From Mariniblastus sp. (lineage in GTDB: Bacteria > Planctomycetota > Planctomycetia > Pirellulales > Pirellulaceae), in the NCBI GenBank assembly GCA_029251085.1, contig JAQXDZ010000065.1:62001-126000 (forward strand): a stretch of 64,000 bases of DNA, read 5' to 3'. The notes beneath the pieces were generated by a model. It was given only the letters and a program-made list of their open reading frames with translations. It did not search any database and was not told where the DNA came from. This document shows, one piece after another, positions 35,601 through 44,527 of the stretch. Made by a program: the position numbers and the translations under genes. Numbering within the stretch: the first letter of the stretch is position 1; each line of letters opens with the position of its first letter.

Positions 35601-37436
35601 TTGACTGACGACAAATTCTTACTTTTCAAACGTCACCCCTGCTCTAAGAATTTGAGCGATGAGCTAATAACCGAAATCGCAAACCATTGTGAGGTCATTC
35701 ATTGCGCGCCGGGAGAAGCGCCACAACAAGTCAACCAAGCGTTTCACTCCGTCTACTTGATGGTTCATGGAAGAATGCGCCAAACATTATTTGACTTTCA
35801 GGGACGCGTGCTTGCCACTCGATTTCAAGTCGCAGGCGAACAATTTGGAGCACTTGCTGCCGCAATGGGTGAACCCGCGCCAATGGAACTAGTGGCCGAA
35901 GAACCTTCCACCATGCTTAGGATTGACTATCGCACCTGCTTGGGGCTGAATCAAAAACACCCCGATTTTCAACATAACTTTGCAAACATGCTCGCCAAGA
36001 CGGTGCTTAAATTGGCAATGAAAGGACGGGAACATCAGGTCCCCAGAAACGTTGTTGTCCTCCACCAGTCGCGGGACACACGCATCCTCACGCAACGACT
36101 CGTCAATCGCCTCAGCGAGCTTGAGGAACAACCCCATGTTTTGACCGATGACGAACAATGGAACTCAATCGCAGGCATACCGGACTTTCAGATCTCCACC
36201 ACCGCTGGTGGGATAAGCGATGTTAAAGCGATTCAACAAAAGCTAATTGGCTGGTCCGATGCTGACCGACTACTCATCGACCTCAATAATAATATTCCCG
36301 CAGCATCGATGACATCCATTTTTGAGTTTGCAGATAAAATACTCTGGTGCGTAACGGTGGAAAACTGGGAGCAATCTGTCGCTGCCTTCCAAAATATTTT
36401 AGAAACGGTTCCCGGCTGGGCAAGCAAAATCAACATTGTCTGGGTCTTGCCGGGGGACTGCCGGATCGCGCCACTCGCTCCCGAATTAAATGAACCGGCC
36501 CGAAGAAATTTCAAGCTCTCCTTTGAAACGCCTCCCGCAAAACAAAGCCAAGGATTGAACCACGGATTCGAACGAGTCATCCATCAATTAAGAGGAGTTC
36601 GCATTGGGCTCGCACTTGGAGGCGGGGCAGCAAGAGGCATGGCGCACCTTGGCATCCTCAAAGTCCTTGAAGAGAATGGGATCGTGATTGACATGATTGC
36701 AGGCACAAGTGTGGGTGCGATGACGGGCGTCCTCTACTGCTCAGGAATGGAACCCGATGATAACGTGGAACGATTCATCGAAGACCTGAGGCCGCCATGG
36801 ATCTTCAGAATCCTTCCCAATGGAGGTTACTGGTATCTACTGTGGAAATATCGCCGAGGCCATTTTGATTCCATGCTTCGTAAATACCTTAAGCAAAGCC
36901 GGCTGGAACAGTTGACCATTCCAGTTCAATCAGTCACCGTCGACCTCATTAGTGGCCAGCCCATTATTCGCAGTCAAGGCGATGCCGTTCATGCAATTAC
37001 CGAAAGCATCAACTTGCCGGTGCTCTCACGTCCCATAAACCGCAATGGCCAGGCGCTCGTCGATGGAGGAATTGTTAACAATGTCCCAGCTGACACCCTC
37101 GTCAAGAATGGATGTAATTTTGTAATCGCAGCCAGTGTGACCGCAAACATCAATCCGGAATTTGCATCCAACCATGCAACAACGCCGACCCACCAGATGA
37201 AGCGGGCCTCAGCAATCAGCACCATCTTAAGAACCTACGTGGTACAAAATGTCAACATGAACTCCGTGGGAGTTGCTCCCGCAGATTTTGTCATTCAACC
37301 CGACATTTCCGAATTTGGAATTACTGAATTTACACGCGCTGACGAAATGGCGGAAATTGGAAAATCAACGACGCGCGAATTGATCCCGAAATTAAAAGAA
37401 TTACTACGATCTATCGATGCTCCCCTCTTTAAGTAG
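35601..37436 (+). CDS. patatin-like phospholipase with N-terminal cyclic-nucleotide-binding domain
   Basis: A 611-residue NTE/RssA-type protein. The start is a TTG at 35601, with GGGAG 9 nt upstream and no suitable ATG. Residues about 15-135 form a cNMP-binding-like beta-roll (VHGRMRQTLFDFQGRVLATRF). A Rossmann-like middle region follows (about 140-330, ILWCVTVENWEQSVAAFQNIL). The patatin domain begins at LALGGGAARGMAHLG (oxyanion hole), with the nucleophile Ser370 in GTSVG and Asp488 in VDGGIVNN forming the dyad. Such proteins hydrolyse lysophospholipids, and the N-terminal domain may regulate this. Whether a cyclic nucleotide is really bound is not shown. Confidence 0.9.
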   Translation: MTDDKFLLFKRHPCSKNLSDELITEIANHCEVIHCAPGEAPQQVNQAFHSVYLMVHGRMRQTLFDFQGRVLATRFQVAGEQFGALAAAMGEPAPMELVAEEPSTMLRIDYRTCLGLNQKHPDFQHNFANMLAKTVLKLAMKGREHQVPRNVVVLHQSRDTRILTQRLVNRLSELEEQPHVLTDDEQWNSIAGIPDFQISTTAGGISDVKAIQQKLIGWSDADRLLIDLNNNIPAASMTSIFEFADKILWCVTVENWEQSVAAFQNILETVPGWASKINIVWVLPGDCRIAPLAPELNEPARRNFKLSFETPPAKQSQGLNHGFERVIHQLRGVRIGLALGGGAARGMAHLGILKVLEENGIVIDMIAGTSVGAMTGVLYCSGMEPDDNVERFIEDLRPPWIFRILPNGGYWYLLWKYRRGHFDSMLRKYLKQSRLEQLTIPVQSVTVDLISGQPIIRSQGDAVHAITESINLPVLSRPINRNGQALVDGGIVNNVPADTLVKNGCNFVIAASVTANINPEFASNHATTPTHQMKRASAISTILRTYVVQNVNMNSVGVAPADFVIQPDISEFGITEFTRADEMAEIGKSTTRELIPKLKELLRSIDAPLFK

Positions 37437-37658
37437 GGCATCCCTGCGGGAGACAGCTGATTCGCGTCGTTGTCTAGCCGAAAAATTCGTTACAACGCGA
37501 CGACACCTTTCCAACTAGTGCGCAAATATCTCGCCAAACGCTCGTCCCAGTCACTCATAACTTCTCTAATAAGCATGGCGCAAAAGAGCTTATTCCAAAG
37601 CGTTTCGGAGAATCAAAGCCAGCCAAGATCACAACTTATATTTCTATTAATCGTACAA

Positions 37659-38462
37659 ATGCCAAACACGAATTCAACGGAAGAAGATCGATCAGAAATT
37701 CGAAGTTCGTTTATAAAAAAAATGGGATTGCTTCACCAATTCCATTTGCTTTTTGACAATATTCCCGGGATCTACTTTTTCGTAAAAGACACTGAAAGCC
37801 GAATGATCTTCGGCAGCCAAGCCCTACTGGTGCGACTCGGTTTAGAAAACCAAGACGCCCTTGTCGGCACCACGGATTACGATCATTTCCCAAAACATGT
37901 GGCCGATCGCTTTGTGCTTGACGACCAACAAGTCATTTCTAGCGGCACATCGCTTATTAACCATCTCGAGCTCTGGTACAACGAACAACGCCTCCTCGAC
38001 ATGTTCGTGACCCAAAAGCAACCGGTGTACGGCGCCAATGGAAAAATCATTGGCGTCATGGGTACGGTGCAAAGTTACGAGAACAATAAGAAATCAGTTG
38101 TCCCGTATCTCGAAGTCGTAGAAGCGGTCGATTACATTCGCGAAAATTATGCCCAAAAGATAAAAGTACCCGACCTCGCAGCACTATCGAACATCTCTCC
38201 ACGACAGCTCAATCGAAGATTCATAAGTGTCTTCGGGATCAACGCTCAGCAATTTTTAATTAAAACGAGAATTCAGTCCGCCTGCGAGGTACTTCTCAAT
38301 AGTCAAAAATCAATTCTAGAAATTGCAATGGATGTTGGGTTCTGTGATCAGAGTGCATTCACACAGCATTTCCACAAACACGTTGGCGTAACGCCGCATA
38401 AATATCGCATCCAATCAGGCTCAGTTTTTCGTGCCCCCGTTCAATTACCGCGAACAACTTAA
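37659..38462 (+). CDS. AraC-family regulator with N-terminal PAS domain
   Basis: About 267 residues if begun at the ATG at 37659; ATGs at 37575 and 37722 are also possible and none has a good Shine-Dalgarno sequence. A PAS domain covers the first half (LLFDNIPGIYFFVKDTESRMIFGSQALL, then DYDHFPKHVADRF and YGANGKIIGVMGTVQ). The C-terminal 100 residues are an AraC helix-turn-helix pair: VPDLAALSNISPRQLNRRF and ILEIAMDVGFCDQSAFTQHF, ending VGVTPHKYR. It should sense a small ligand or redox state and regulate transcription. A 12-bp perfect inverted repeat lies downstream at 38524-38551. Confidence 0.85.
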   Translation: MPNTNSTEEDRSEIRSSFIKKMGLLHQFHLLFDNIPGIYFFVKDTESRMIFGSQALLVRLGLENQDALVGTTDYDHFPKHVADRFVLDDQQVISSGTSLINHLELWYNEQRLLDMFVTQKQPVYGANGKIIGVMGTVQSYENNKKSVVPYLEVVEAVDYIRENYAQKIKVPDLAALSNISPRQLNRRFISVFGINAQQFLIKTRIQSACEVLLNSQKSILEIAMDVGFCDQSAFTQHFHKHVGVTPHKYRIQSGSVFRAPVQLPRTT

Positions 38463-38523
38463 GAACCAATTTACGTCGATCACGGGTGTTGCTAAATCTA
38501 CTCAGCTTGCCGGAACTGATTTT

Positions 38524-38551
38524 TCATTCAATTAAATCATTAATTGAATGA
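38524..38551. promoter_or_regulatory. 12-bp perfect inverted repeat, possible operator
   Basis: TCATTCAATTAA (38524-38535) and TTAATTGAATGA (38540-38551) around ATCA. It lies between the AraC-type gene and the EF-hand gene, 84 bp before the latter's start. No T-run follows on either strand, so it is more like a protein-binding site than a terminator. Confidence 0.45.
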
Positions 38552-38635
38552 CACGGCGCATCTGGACACCGTTCGATACAAATTTCCTCGGCGACAGAAA
38601 CTAACCCGAATTCTGCTCCCAGCAACTCTGACTAA

Positions 38636-39520
38636 ATGAAAGACTCACCGATGCCTACCGCCCGCTTCTCAATCTTGGCCGTCGTGTTCGCCCTTGCCAT
38701 TCAAGGGTCAGCTTTTGCTGCCGACCCGCTGATGTGCCTTCCAGGCAAAGTGATTTTTGAAGACTCGTTTTCAATGCCGTCACTCGATTCACGATGGACC
38801 ATTCCCAAAGGTGATTGGACCGTCAGCGAACAAGCCCTCCGGGGGAGTGAGTTAGCGGCAGACAAGCATTCTGCCGTCATTCGAACAGACGTAGAATTCC
38901 CAAAAAACTTTATCATTCGGTTTAAATTTAGATTTAATGGCGGAAAAGTAATCCACTGCTCCTTTAATGGAAAGGGCCATATCTGCCGGGCAACGCTGAC
39001 CCCTGATGGCTACACGCTGAAGGGAGAGAAAGTCAAAAGTGATTCAGCAGATCGTGCTATTACCGTCGGTCAAGTCCAGCAAAAGTTCACTCCTGGAAAG
39101 TGGCACACCATGCAAATCGAGGTCGCGGGAAACGAATTCGTAGCTCAGGTCGACGATGGACCAATCGCCTTTGGCACTGATAAAAAAATTGGTCGAGCCA
39201 AAACCAATTTTGGATTCCCAATGTCAGGCACTTATTCCGAGATCGACGATATCGAAATCTGGAATGCGGACTTAAATCCTAATTGGGCAACCCGGAAGAA
39301 GACTTTACCTCCAAACAAGATCATCCCGCCAAAGCCGCCGACCGCGGAAAAGCGATTCAAAAATCTTGATAAAAACGATGACGGCTCAATTTCTCTAAAA
39401 GAATTCACGAATCCACGTACGCCAGATAAACGAGCGGCGGCTGTGGAACAATTCAAACGAAGGGATAAGAATCAAGATGGAAAAATGAGCCTTCGGGAAT
39501 ATTCACCAGCAAAGAAATAA
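38636..39520 (+). CDS. secreted LamG-like protein with two EF-hands
   Basis: A 294-residue protein with a signal peptide ending near SAFAAD (residue 29; an alternative ATG is residue 6). Residues about 38-210 form a concanavalin/DUF1080-like beta-sandwich (IFEDSFSMPSLDSRWTIPKGDWTVSE, FIIRFKFRFNGGKV). After a Pro/Lys linker come two calcium-binding EF-hand loops: DKNDDGSISLKEF and DKNQDGKMSLREY. Proteins of this design are frequent in planctomycetes and are thought to bind carbohydrates outside the cell; no catalytic residues are apparent. A strong terminator follows. Confidence 0.8.
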   Translation: MKDSPMPTARFSILAVVFALAIQGSAFAADPLMCLPGKVIFEDSFSMPSLDSRWTIPKGDWTVSEQALRGSELAADKHSAVIRTDVEFPKNFIIRFKFRFNGGKVIHCSFNGKGHICRATLTPDGYTLKGEKVKSDSADRAITVGQVQQKFTPGKWHTMQIEVAGNEFVAQVDDGPIAFGTDKKIGRAKTNFGFPMSGTYSEIDDIEIWNADLNPNWATRKKTLPPNKIIPPKPPTAEKRFKNLDKNDDGSISLKEFTNPRTPDKRAAAVEQFKRRDKNQDGKMSLREYSPAKK

Positions 39521-39592
39521 ACCGAATCATCCCTAATCAGTACCCTTCTGATCATCTTCGCTTTCAACAATGAGCCACTGGACAAACGAGAA

Positions 39593-39636
39593 GAGCCCTT
39601 TCGTGTGGACTCCACTGAAAGGGCTCGAATCTTTTT
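39593..39636 (+). terminator. rho-independent terminator
   Basis: GAGCCCTTTC (39593-39602) pairs perfectly with GAAAGGGCTC (39617-39626); the loop can itself form GTGG/CCAC. Five Ts follow at 39632-39636. It serves the EF-hand gene and lies before the convergent ankyrin gene. Confidence 0.85.
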
Positions 39637-39662
39637 CATTGGGAATTCGTAGCTTTGGTTTT

Positions 39663-39704
39663 GCGCGACTGGTTTCGCGCGACCGGTTTTGCGCGACTGG
39701 TTTT
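39663..39704. repeat. three tandem copies of a 13-14 bp unit
   Basis: GCGCGAC(T/C)GGTTT(T) occurs at 39663-39675, 39677-39690 and 39691-39704, running up to the stop codon of the ankyrin gene. Confidence 0.85.
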
Positions 39705-40218
39705 ATTCAGTTGCCGGACGTTCAATCTGATGCTTCTGTATCAATTCCTGCATCGCCTGTTGCCGCTCAGGGCACTCTGGCCATTGGTCAAAAATTGTCT
39801 CTCCCAGCGGAGTGGTATAAACTGGAATCGCTCCCGCCGAAATCAAAGCATCAATCAATTCGGCGTTGCCATCGTAAACGCAACAATGAATGGCATTAAA
39901 CCGAATCTCGCTTCCGACATTTGGGTCGGCCCCATAAGCCAGTAAAACTTTTGCCGTCTCTGTCTTTTCCAAAACGCATGCATCGAGTAACGGGGTGTCG
40001 TCAAAGTCATTTCGACGTTCCGGGTCGAATCCTTGCTGCAGCAAGAACTCGACGTCCGACGGAGTCCCCTCGAGCGTCAAAAAATGTAACGCGTTCTGCC
40101 CTAAATCCACCGGCGTAGTAAACAGTATCGGATGCACTTGAAGTAACCGACTAGCCTCATCGCGATTGTTTTTAACTGCTTCAATGAACTGGCCGACCAG
40201 CGATTGATTCTCGACCAA
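39703..40218 (-). CDS. ankyrin-repeat protein
   Basis: A 171-residue soluble protein without a signal peptide, read from a TTG at 40218 that has AAGGGAG about 8 nt upstream; no better start is in frame. It holds about three to four ankyrin repeats, for example LGQNALHFLTLEGTPSDVEFLL, DDTPLLDACVLEKTETAKVLL and IRFNAIHCCVYDGNAELIDALI. These form a protein-binding surface. The partner is unknown and no effector or toxin gene is adjacent. Its 3' end borders a short tandem repeat. Confidence 0.85.
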   Translation of the reverse strand: MVENQSLVGQFIEAVKNNRDEASRLLQVHPILFTTPVDLGQNALHFLTLEGTPSDVEFLLQQGFDPERRNDFDDTPLLDACVLEKTETAKVLLAYGADPNVGSEIRFNAIHCCVYDGNAELIDALISAGAIPVYTTPLGETIFDQWPECPERQQAMQELIQKHQIERPATE

Positions 40219-40365
40219 AATAACACTCCCTTTAAAACACGACTACCAACATGATCGTGTGCATCCTCGCTTAAGTAGTTCACATCGAAAAGACCGCCAC
40301 TGATTATCTCCGTGCAACTGACGCCAGTGACTTGAAATCTGGGGCTGTACCTCTTAGCCCAAGGC

Positions 40366-40410
40366 TAGATCAAACTGAATTGGATCAAATTGAACTGGAT
40401 CAAACTGGGG
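40366..40410. repeat. three tandem imperfect 15-bp repeats
   Basis: Units at 40366-40380, 40381-40395 and 40396-40410 share T(A/G)GATCAAA(C/T)TG. They lie in the 563-bp spacer between the ankyrin gene and the first giant subtilase. Confidence 0.85.
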
Positions 40411-40604
40411 CCAACTAAACAACACCGTTTGAATCCAACTGTCCGATATTTGGGATCTCAACATGGCCCGAACAGTCGAAAACAAGGTCTTAAAAAATAA
40501 TTCGTTCACCGCTCCAAACAGGATTACCAAGTGTCGACTTTGGTAAATCGACAACCCTGATTTAAGAGCCGAAAAGCCGAACGAATGGAACCAAAACGAA
40601 CCTG

Positions 40605-40628
40605 CCCCTCCATTGAGGGGTTTCTTTT
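40605..40628 (+). terminator. orphan terminator-like hairpin
   Basis: CCCCTC (40605-40610), loop CATT, GAGGGG (40615-40620), then TTTCTTTT. No plus-strand gene ends nearby, as the previous one has its own terminator at 39593. It may close a small RNA or act as an attenuator in the leader of the subtilase gene that starts at 40782. The rest of the 40219-40781 spacer, apart from the 15-bp repeats, shows nothing I can support. Confidence 0.5.
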
Positions 40629-40781
40629 GGGAGACTATTTATCGCGATTTCTCGCACTGCTCTGCCGCCACCGGCAAATTTGTTTTGTGTTTTTCTTGAC
40701 ACTCAGAAAATTAACGCCAAATTCAGAGAACCCTTGGGGAAGGCTTTTCACCAACACATTTGAAATTTTGGAGCAGCAAAC

Positions 40782-43700
40782 ATGAAGCTAGGCAAACGAC
40801 TGAACCGACGTAAGCAGGGCAATTCAAAACTATCAGTTGGTGACGCCTATGAGATTTTAGAACGCAGAAATTTGCTGGCGACTTACACCGTCGATTTTAG
40901 CCAACTCGCACCGACGGATTATTCGAGCAGTGAAATCTTGGTTCGCTTCCAAGACACTGTCTCTGTCGACGAACTCCAAAAGATTAACCACGTCGAATTG
41001 ATGAACCACAATGCAATCCTCTCTGCATCTCTTGGAGAAGGATTTCGTGCAGACGGCCAGCTGTTTGAGATCCCAGTCAACGCCGGTCAAAGCATTCCCG
41101 ATTTGATTGATTACTACAACTCTCTTGACGCCGTCGAGTTTGCCGAACCCAACTACTTAATGGAATCCACAGCAGTCCCCAACGATCAGTACTACGGGTA
41201 CCAGTGGGGACCGCCCAACATCAACGCAGAATCCGCTTGGAATACGCGGACAGACAGTTCTTCAATCATTGTCGGTGTCATCGACAGTGGCGTTCAGTAT
41301 GATCACCCGGACCTGCAACCCAATATCTGGACCAACAGCGGTGAAATCGCAGGCAACGGAATTGACGACGACAACAACGGCTACGTCGATGATTTCTACG
41401 GCTATGATTTCGACAATGATGATAGCGACCCGATGGACGACAATGGACATGGAACTCATGTCGCTGGAACGATTGGGGCTCAGGGAAATAATTCAATTGG
41501 TGTCGCCGGCGTGGGCTGGGATGCGAGCTTGATGTCGCTAAAAGTGATCGGCGGGGGAAGCAATGCTGATGTCGCCCGAGCCATTGATTACGCAACAGAC
41601 AACGGAGCAAAGATCACCAACAACAGTTATGGCTATGCCGGTACAAATGTCGGAGGCAGTAGCGTGATGTCTGCCGCGATCGGCCGCGCTAAAGATGCGG
41701 GAGTCCTTTATGTCGTCGCCGCTGGCAACTCGCGATCTGGAACCCCAGCGTCTGATATGGATGGCAGCTTCAACTCCTGGCCAGCTGAGTACAGTAAAGT
41801 TCATGACAATGTAATTACGGTCGGTGCGATCGATGAAGGTGGAGCTTTCGCTTCTTACTCACACTGGGGAGACGAATCAGTTCAAATTGCTGCACCAGGG
41901 ACCACGATAGCCAGCACCTATACGAATGATGGTTACGTTTACTTGTCGGGAACCTCAATGGCTTCCCCGCATGTTGCCGGTGCTGCCGCGCTATTATGGG
42001 CCGAACGGCCTGACATGTCTTATCTCGAAATTAAAGATGCCATTCTCAATAACACGCGGGCTGAGCACCTCGACCTTGTGACCAATGGCGTGCTTGATTT
42101 GGGGCTCGCAATGACAGCAATCACCAGCTCTACCAATTCGCCACCAGTCGCGGTCAATGACACCGCAACTGTCGATGAGGATTCCTTTGTCGCTGTCAAC
42201 GTCCTTCAAAACGATTCCGATCCGGACAATGACACGCTTTCGGTTCAATCCTTTACGAGCCCGTCGAGTGGATCAGTTTCTGCCAACAACGGCATTTTAA
42301 CCTACACGCCGGATGCTAACTTCAATGGAAGTGACTCATTCAATTACACCATTAACGATGGAAATGGAAACACGGACACGGCCACTGTCTCGATCACGAT
42401 AGACGCGGTCAACGATAATCCAGTCGCTAATGATGACACTTCGGTCACCAACGAAGACAATGCCGTTGTAGTTAACTTGATTTCAAATGACACTGACATC
42501 GACGGCGATGCCTTAACCGTTAATTCTATAAACCAACCTGCCAACGGCATCGTCGTCAACAACGGTAACGGAACGGCCACCTACACTCCGGCCAGCGGTT
42601 TCTTTGGAGTCGACACCTTCAGCTATACCATCACCGATGGAAGCCTAACTGATTCAGCGAACGTTTCGGTAACGGTCAATGAAGTCGTCGACGACGATCC
42701 ACCTGTGGCGAACAACGACAACGCTATCGTTGATGAAGATGCACAAGTAAATGTCCCAGTACTCGGAAACGACGATGACCCGAATGGCGATACGCTCGCA
42801 ATCGATTCTTTTGGACAAGCTTCCAACGGTACCGTGACTCAAAACAATGATGTTTTGATTTACACACCCGACGCTGATTTCAATGGCTCTGATTCATTCA
42901 ACTACACGATCAACGACGGGAATGGCAATACTGATACGGCAACCGTCTTTGTCACCATTAACGCGGTAAACGACAATCCAGTTGCCAACAACGACAGCGG
43001 ATCTACGGACGAGGATGTTCCCGTCATTGTCGATCTCGTTGGCAATGACTCCGACATCGACGGAGATTCACTCACCATTGACTCGTTCACCCAACCGACC
43101 AACGGCGTCGTCACGGACAATGGCGATGGAACCATCACCTACGCTCCTGGTTCCGGATTCTTCGGAAGTGATTCGTTTACCTATACGGTCACCGATGGAG
43201 ACCTGACCGATTCGGCAACCGTTCAGATCACAGTCAACGAAGTCGGGGGAGGTACATCGGAAATTGGGTTCTCGGGCACGGCGATTGACGTGACTCATGT
43301 TTGGAAAACTATCAACCTCCCTGTTAGCTTCACCAACCCGGTCGTTATTGCGGGTGGCTCAACTCGCGACGGCGGGCACCAAGGAATTGTCCGAGTGCAA
43401 AACGTCACCTCCAACAGTTTCCAAATTCGATTCCAAGAATGGGATTATCGAGATGGTCGACACACCACAGAAAACATGGGCTACCTGGTAGTCGAGGCTG
43501 GCACCCACACGTTGACCGATGGAACCCAACTCGTCGCCGGAACGACAACGCTCACCAACGAATCGACTCGAACAATTTCGTTTGGCGATAGTTTCTCGGG
43601 AACCCCATTGGTTCTCGCTCAAACAATGACCAATAACGATGGAGCAGCGGTGGTCGAAAGAGTCCGCGCTATCACCAATTCGAATTTCAAGATTCAATTC

Positions 43701-44435
43701 AACGAAGAAGAAGTTGCCGATGGTGTCCACGCAACGGAAACGGTTGGTTATATCGCAATTGACCAGGGAGCCGCAGTTTCCGGGGACACGACGCTCAACG
43801 CAGTCACTACCGGCAATACGGTGACCCATCAAAATTCGACCGTCAGTTTTGGAGATATTGATGGCGCTACCGCACCGGTAATCTTATCCGACATGCAAAC
43901 GCGTGATGGTGGCGACGCTGCAACACTGAGGCATCGATCTCAAACAAGTACCAGCGTCACGGTTTGGGTCGAGGAAGAGCAGTCAAAGGATTCAGAACTG
44001 AACCACACGACCGAAGTCGCAGGTGTACTCGCGATGGAGGCGGGCGTCTTAGTCGCCAACACGCCTTCCTTTATGGCGGGCTCAGCCAATGGCTCTATGT
44101 TTGGACTTGGTAACCCGACCTACGCACAGCAACTGGCTGGAGCAGGACTCGATGCCTTTTATACGAATTCACAGCAAACAACGGGGCATTTAGGAGATTC
44201 CAATTCAGCATTCATGCGACTGGAAGATACCATTTCTCAAAAATGGAATTCCGCAATCACAACAGGTGGCGCCCTTGAGACTGCGACTTACGGATTACCA
44301 AGTTCATCCTTAGACCTTGGTGACATTTTAACCTCCAGAGAACAAGACTCCGAAAACAAAGATCAACTTTCAACTGCCGATAAATTCTTTGCTGAGCTCG
44401 GCAGCCTCAACCCTTCAGGGACTTGGGGAATTTAA
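40782..44435 (+). CDS. giant secreted subtilisin-like (S8) protease, LEPR-XLL type
   Basis: A 1217-residue protein with a basic N-terminus and the LEPR-XLL-type motif LERRNLLA at about 27-34, typical of large exported planctomycete proteins. A propeptide-like region (about 45-120) precedes the S8 domain with Asp168 (VIDSGVQYDHPDL), His223 (GHGTHVAGT) and Ser392 (SGTSMASPHVAG). Four tandem Ig/cadherin-like domains of about 90 residues follow (about 452-823, with NDTDIDGD-type acidic loops and SFTYTVTDG), alternating in similarity. Then come roughly three H-type-lectin-like repeats (about 830-1090; GGHQGIVRVQNVTSNSFQIRFQEW). It is a likely cell-surface or secreted protease with adhesive repeats. 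A strong terminator follows. Confidence 0.9.
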   Translation: MKLGKRLNRRKQGNSKLSVGDAYEILERRNLLATYTVDFSQLAPTDYSSSEILVRFQDTVSVDELQKINHVELMNHNAILSASLGEGFRADGQLFEIPVNAGQSIPDLIDYYNSLDAVEFAEPNYLMESTAVPNDQYYGYQWGPPNINAESAWNTRTDSSSIIVGVIDSGVQYDHPDLQPNIWTNSGEIAGNGIDDDNNGYVDDFYGYDFDNDDSDPMDDNGHGTHVAGTIGAQGNNSIGVAGVGWDASLMSLKVIGGGSNADVARAIDYATDNGAKITNNSYGYAGTNVGGSSVMSAAIGRAKDAGVLYVVAAGNSRSGTPASDMDGSFNSWPAEYSKVHDNVITVGAIDEGGAFASYSHWGDESVQIAAPGTTIASTYTNDGYVYLSGTSMASPHVAGAAALLWAERPDMSYLEIKDAILNNTRAEHLDLVTNGVLDLGLAMTAITSSTNSPPVAVNDTATVDEDSFVAVNVLQNDSDPDNDTLSVQSFTSPSSGSVSANNGILTYTPDANFNGSDSFNYTINDGNGNTDTATVSITIDAVNDNPVANDDTSVTNEDNAVVVNLISNDTDIDGDALTVNSINQPANGIVVNNGNGTATYTPASGFFGVDTFSYTITDGSLTDSANVSVTVNEVVDDDPPVANNDNAIVDEDAQVNVPVLGNDDDPNGDTLAIDSFGQASNGTVTQNNDVLIYTPDADFNGSDSFNYTINDGNGNTDTATVFVTINAVNDNPVANNDSGSTDEDVPVIVDLVGNDSDIDGDSLTIDSFTQPTNGVVTDNGDGTITYAPGSGFFGSDSFTYTVTDGDLTDSATVQITVNEVGGGTSEIGFSGTAIDVTHVWKTINLPVSFTNPVVIAGGSTRDGGHQGIVRVQNVTSNSFQIRFQEWDYRDGRHTTENMGYLVVEAGTHTLTDGTQLVAGTTTLTNESTRTISFGDSFSGTPLVLAQTMTNNDGAAVVERVRAITNSNFKIQFNEEEVADGVHATETVGYIAIDQGAAVSGDTTLNAVTTGNTVTHQNSTVSFGDIDGATAPVILSDMQTRDGGDAATLRHRSQTSTSVTVWVEEEQSKDSELNHTTEVAGVLAMEAGVLVANTPSFMAGSANGSMFGLGNPTYAQQLAGAGLDAFYTNSQQTTGHLGDSNSAFMRLEDTISQKWNSAITTGGALETATYGLPSSSLDLGDILTSREQDSENKDQLSTADKFFAELGSLNPSGTWGI

Positions 44436-44485
44436 GTTAAACCAAAGATTGCTGCCGCAACTCTTTTCTAATTCTGATAAAACTA

Positions 44486-44516
44486 ACACCGGACAATTTC
44501 TGTCCGGTGTTTTTTT
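44486..44516 (+). terminator. strong rho-independent terminator
   Basis: ACACCGGACA (44486-44495) and TGTCCGGTGT (44501-44510) form a perfect 10-bp stem with loop ATTTC, followed by a run of Ts to 44516. The Shine-Dalgarno AGGA of the next gene starts at the very next base (44517-44520). Confidence 0.93.
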
Positions 44517-44527
44517 AGGAATCTACG

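Noticed and set aside
40585..40785. 66-codon open frame whose stop overlaps the ATG of the first giant subtilase
   Set aside because: It contains the terminator-like hairpin, has no ribosome site or recognisable protein pattern, and the overlap can be chance.
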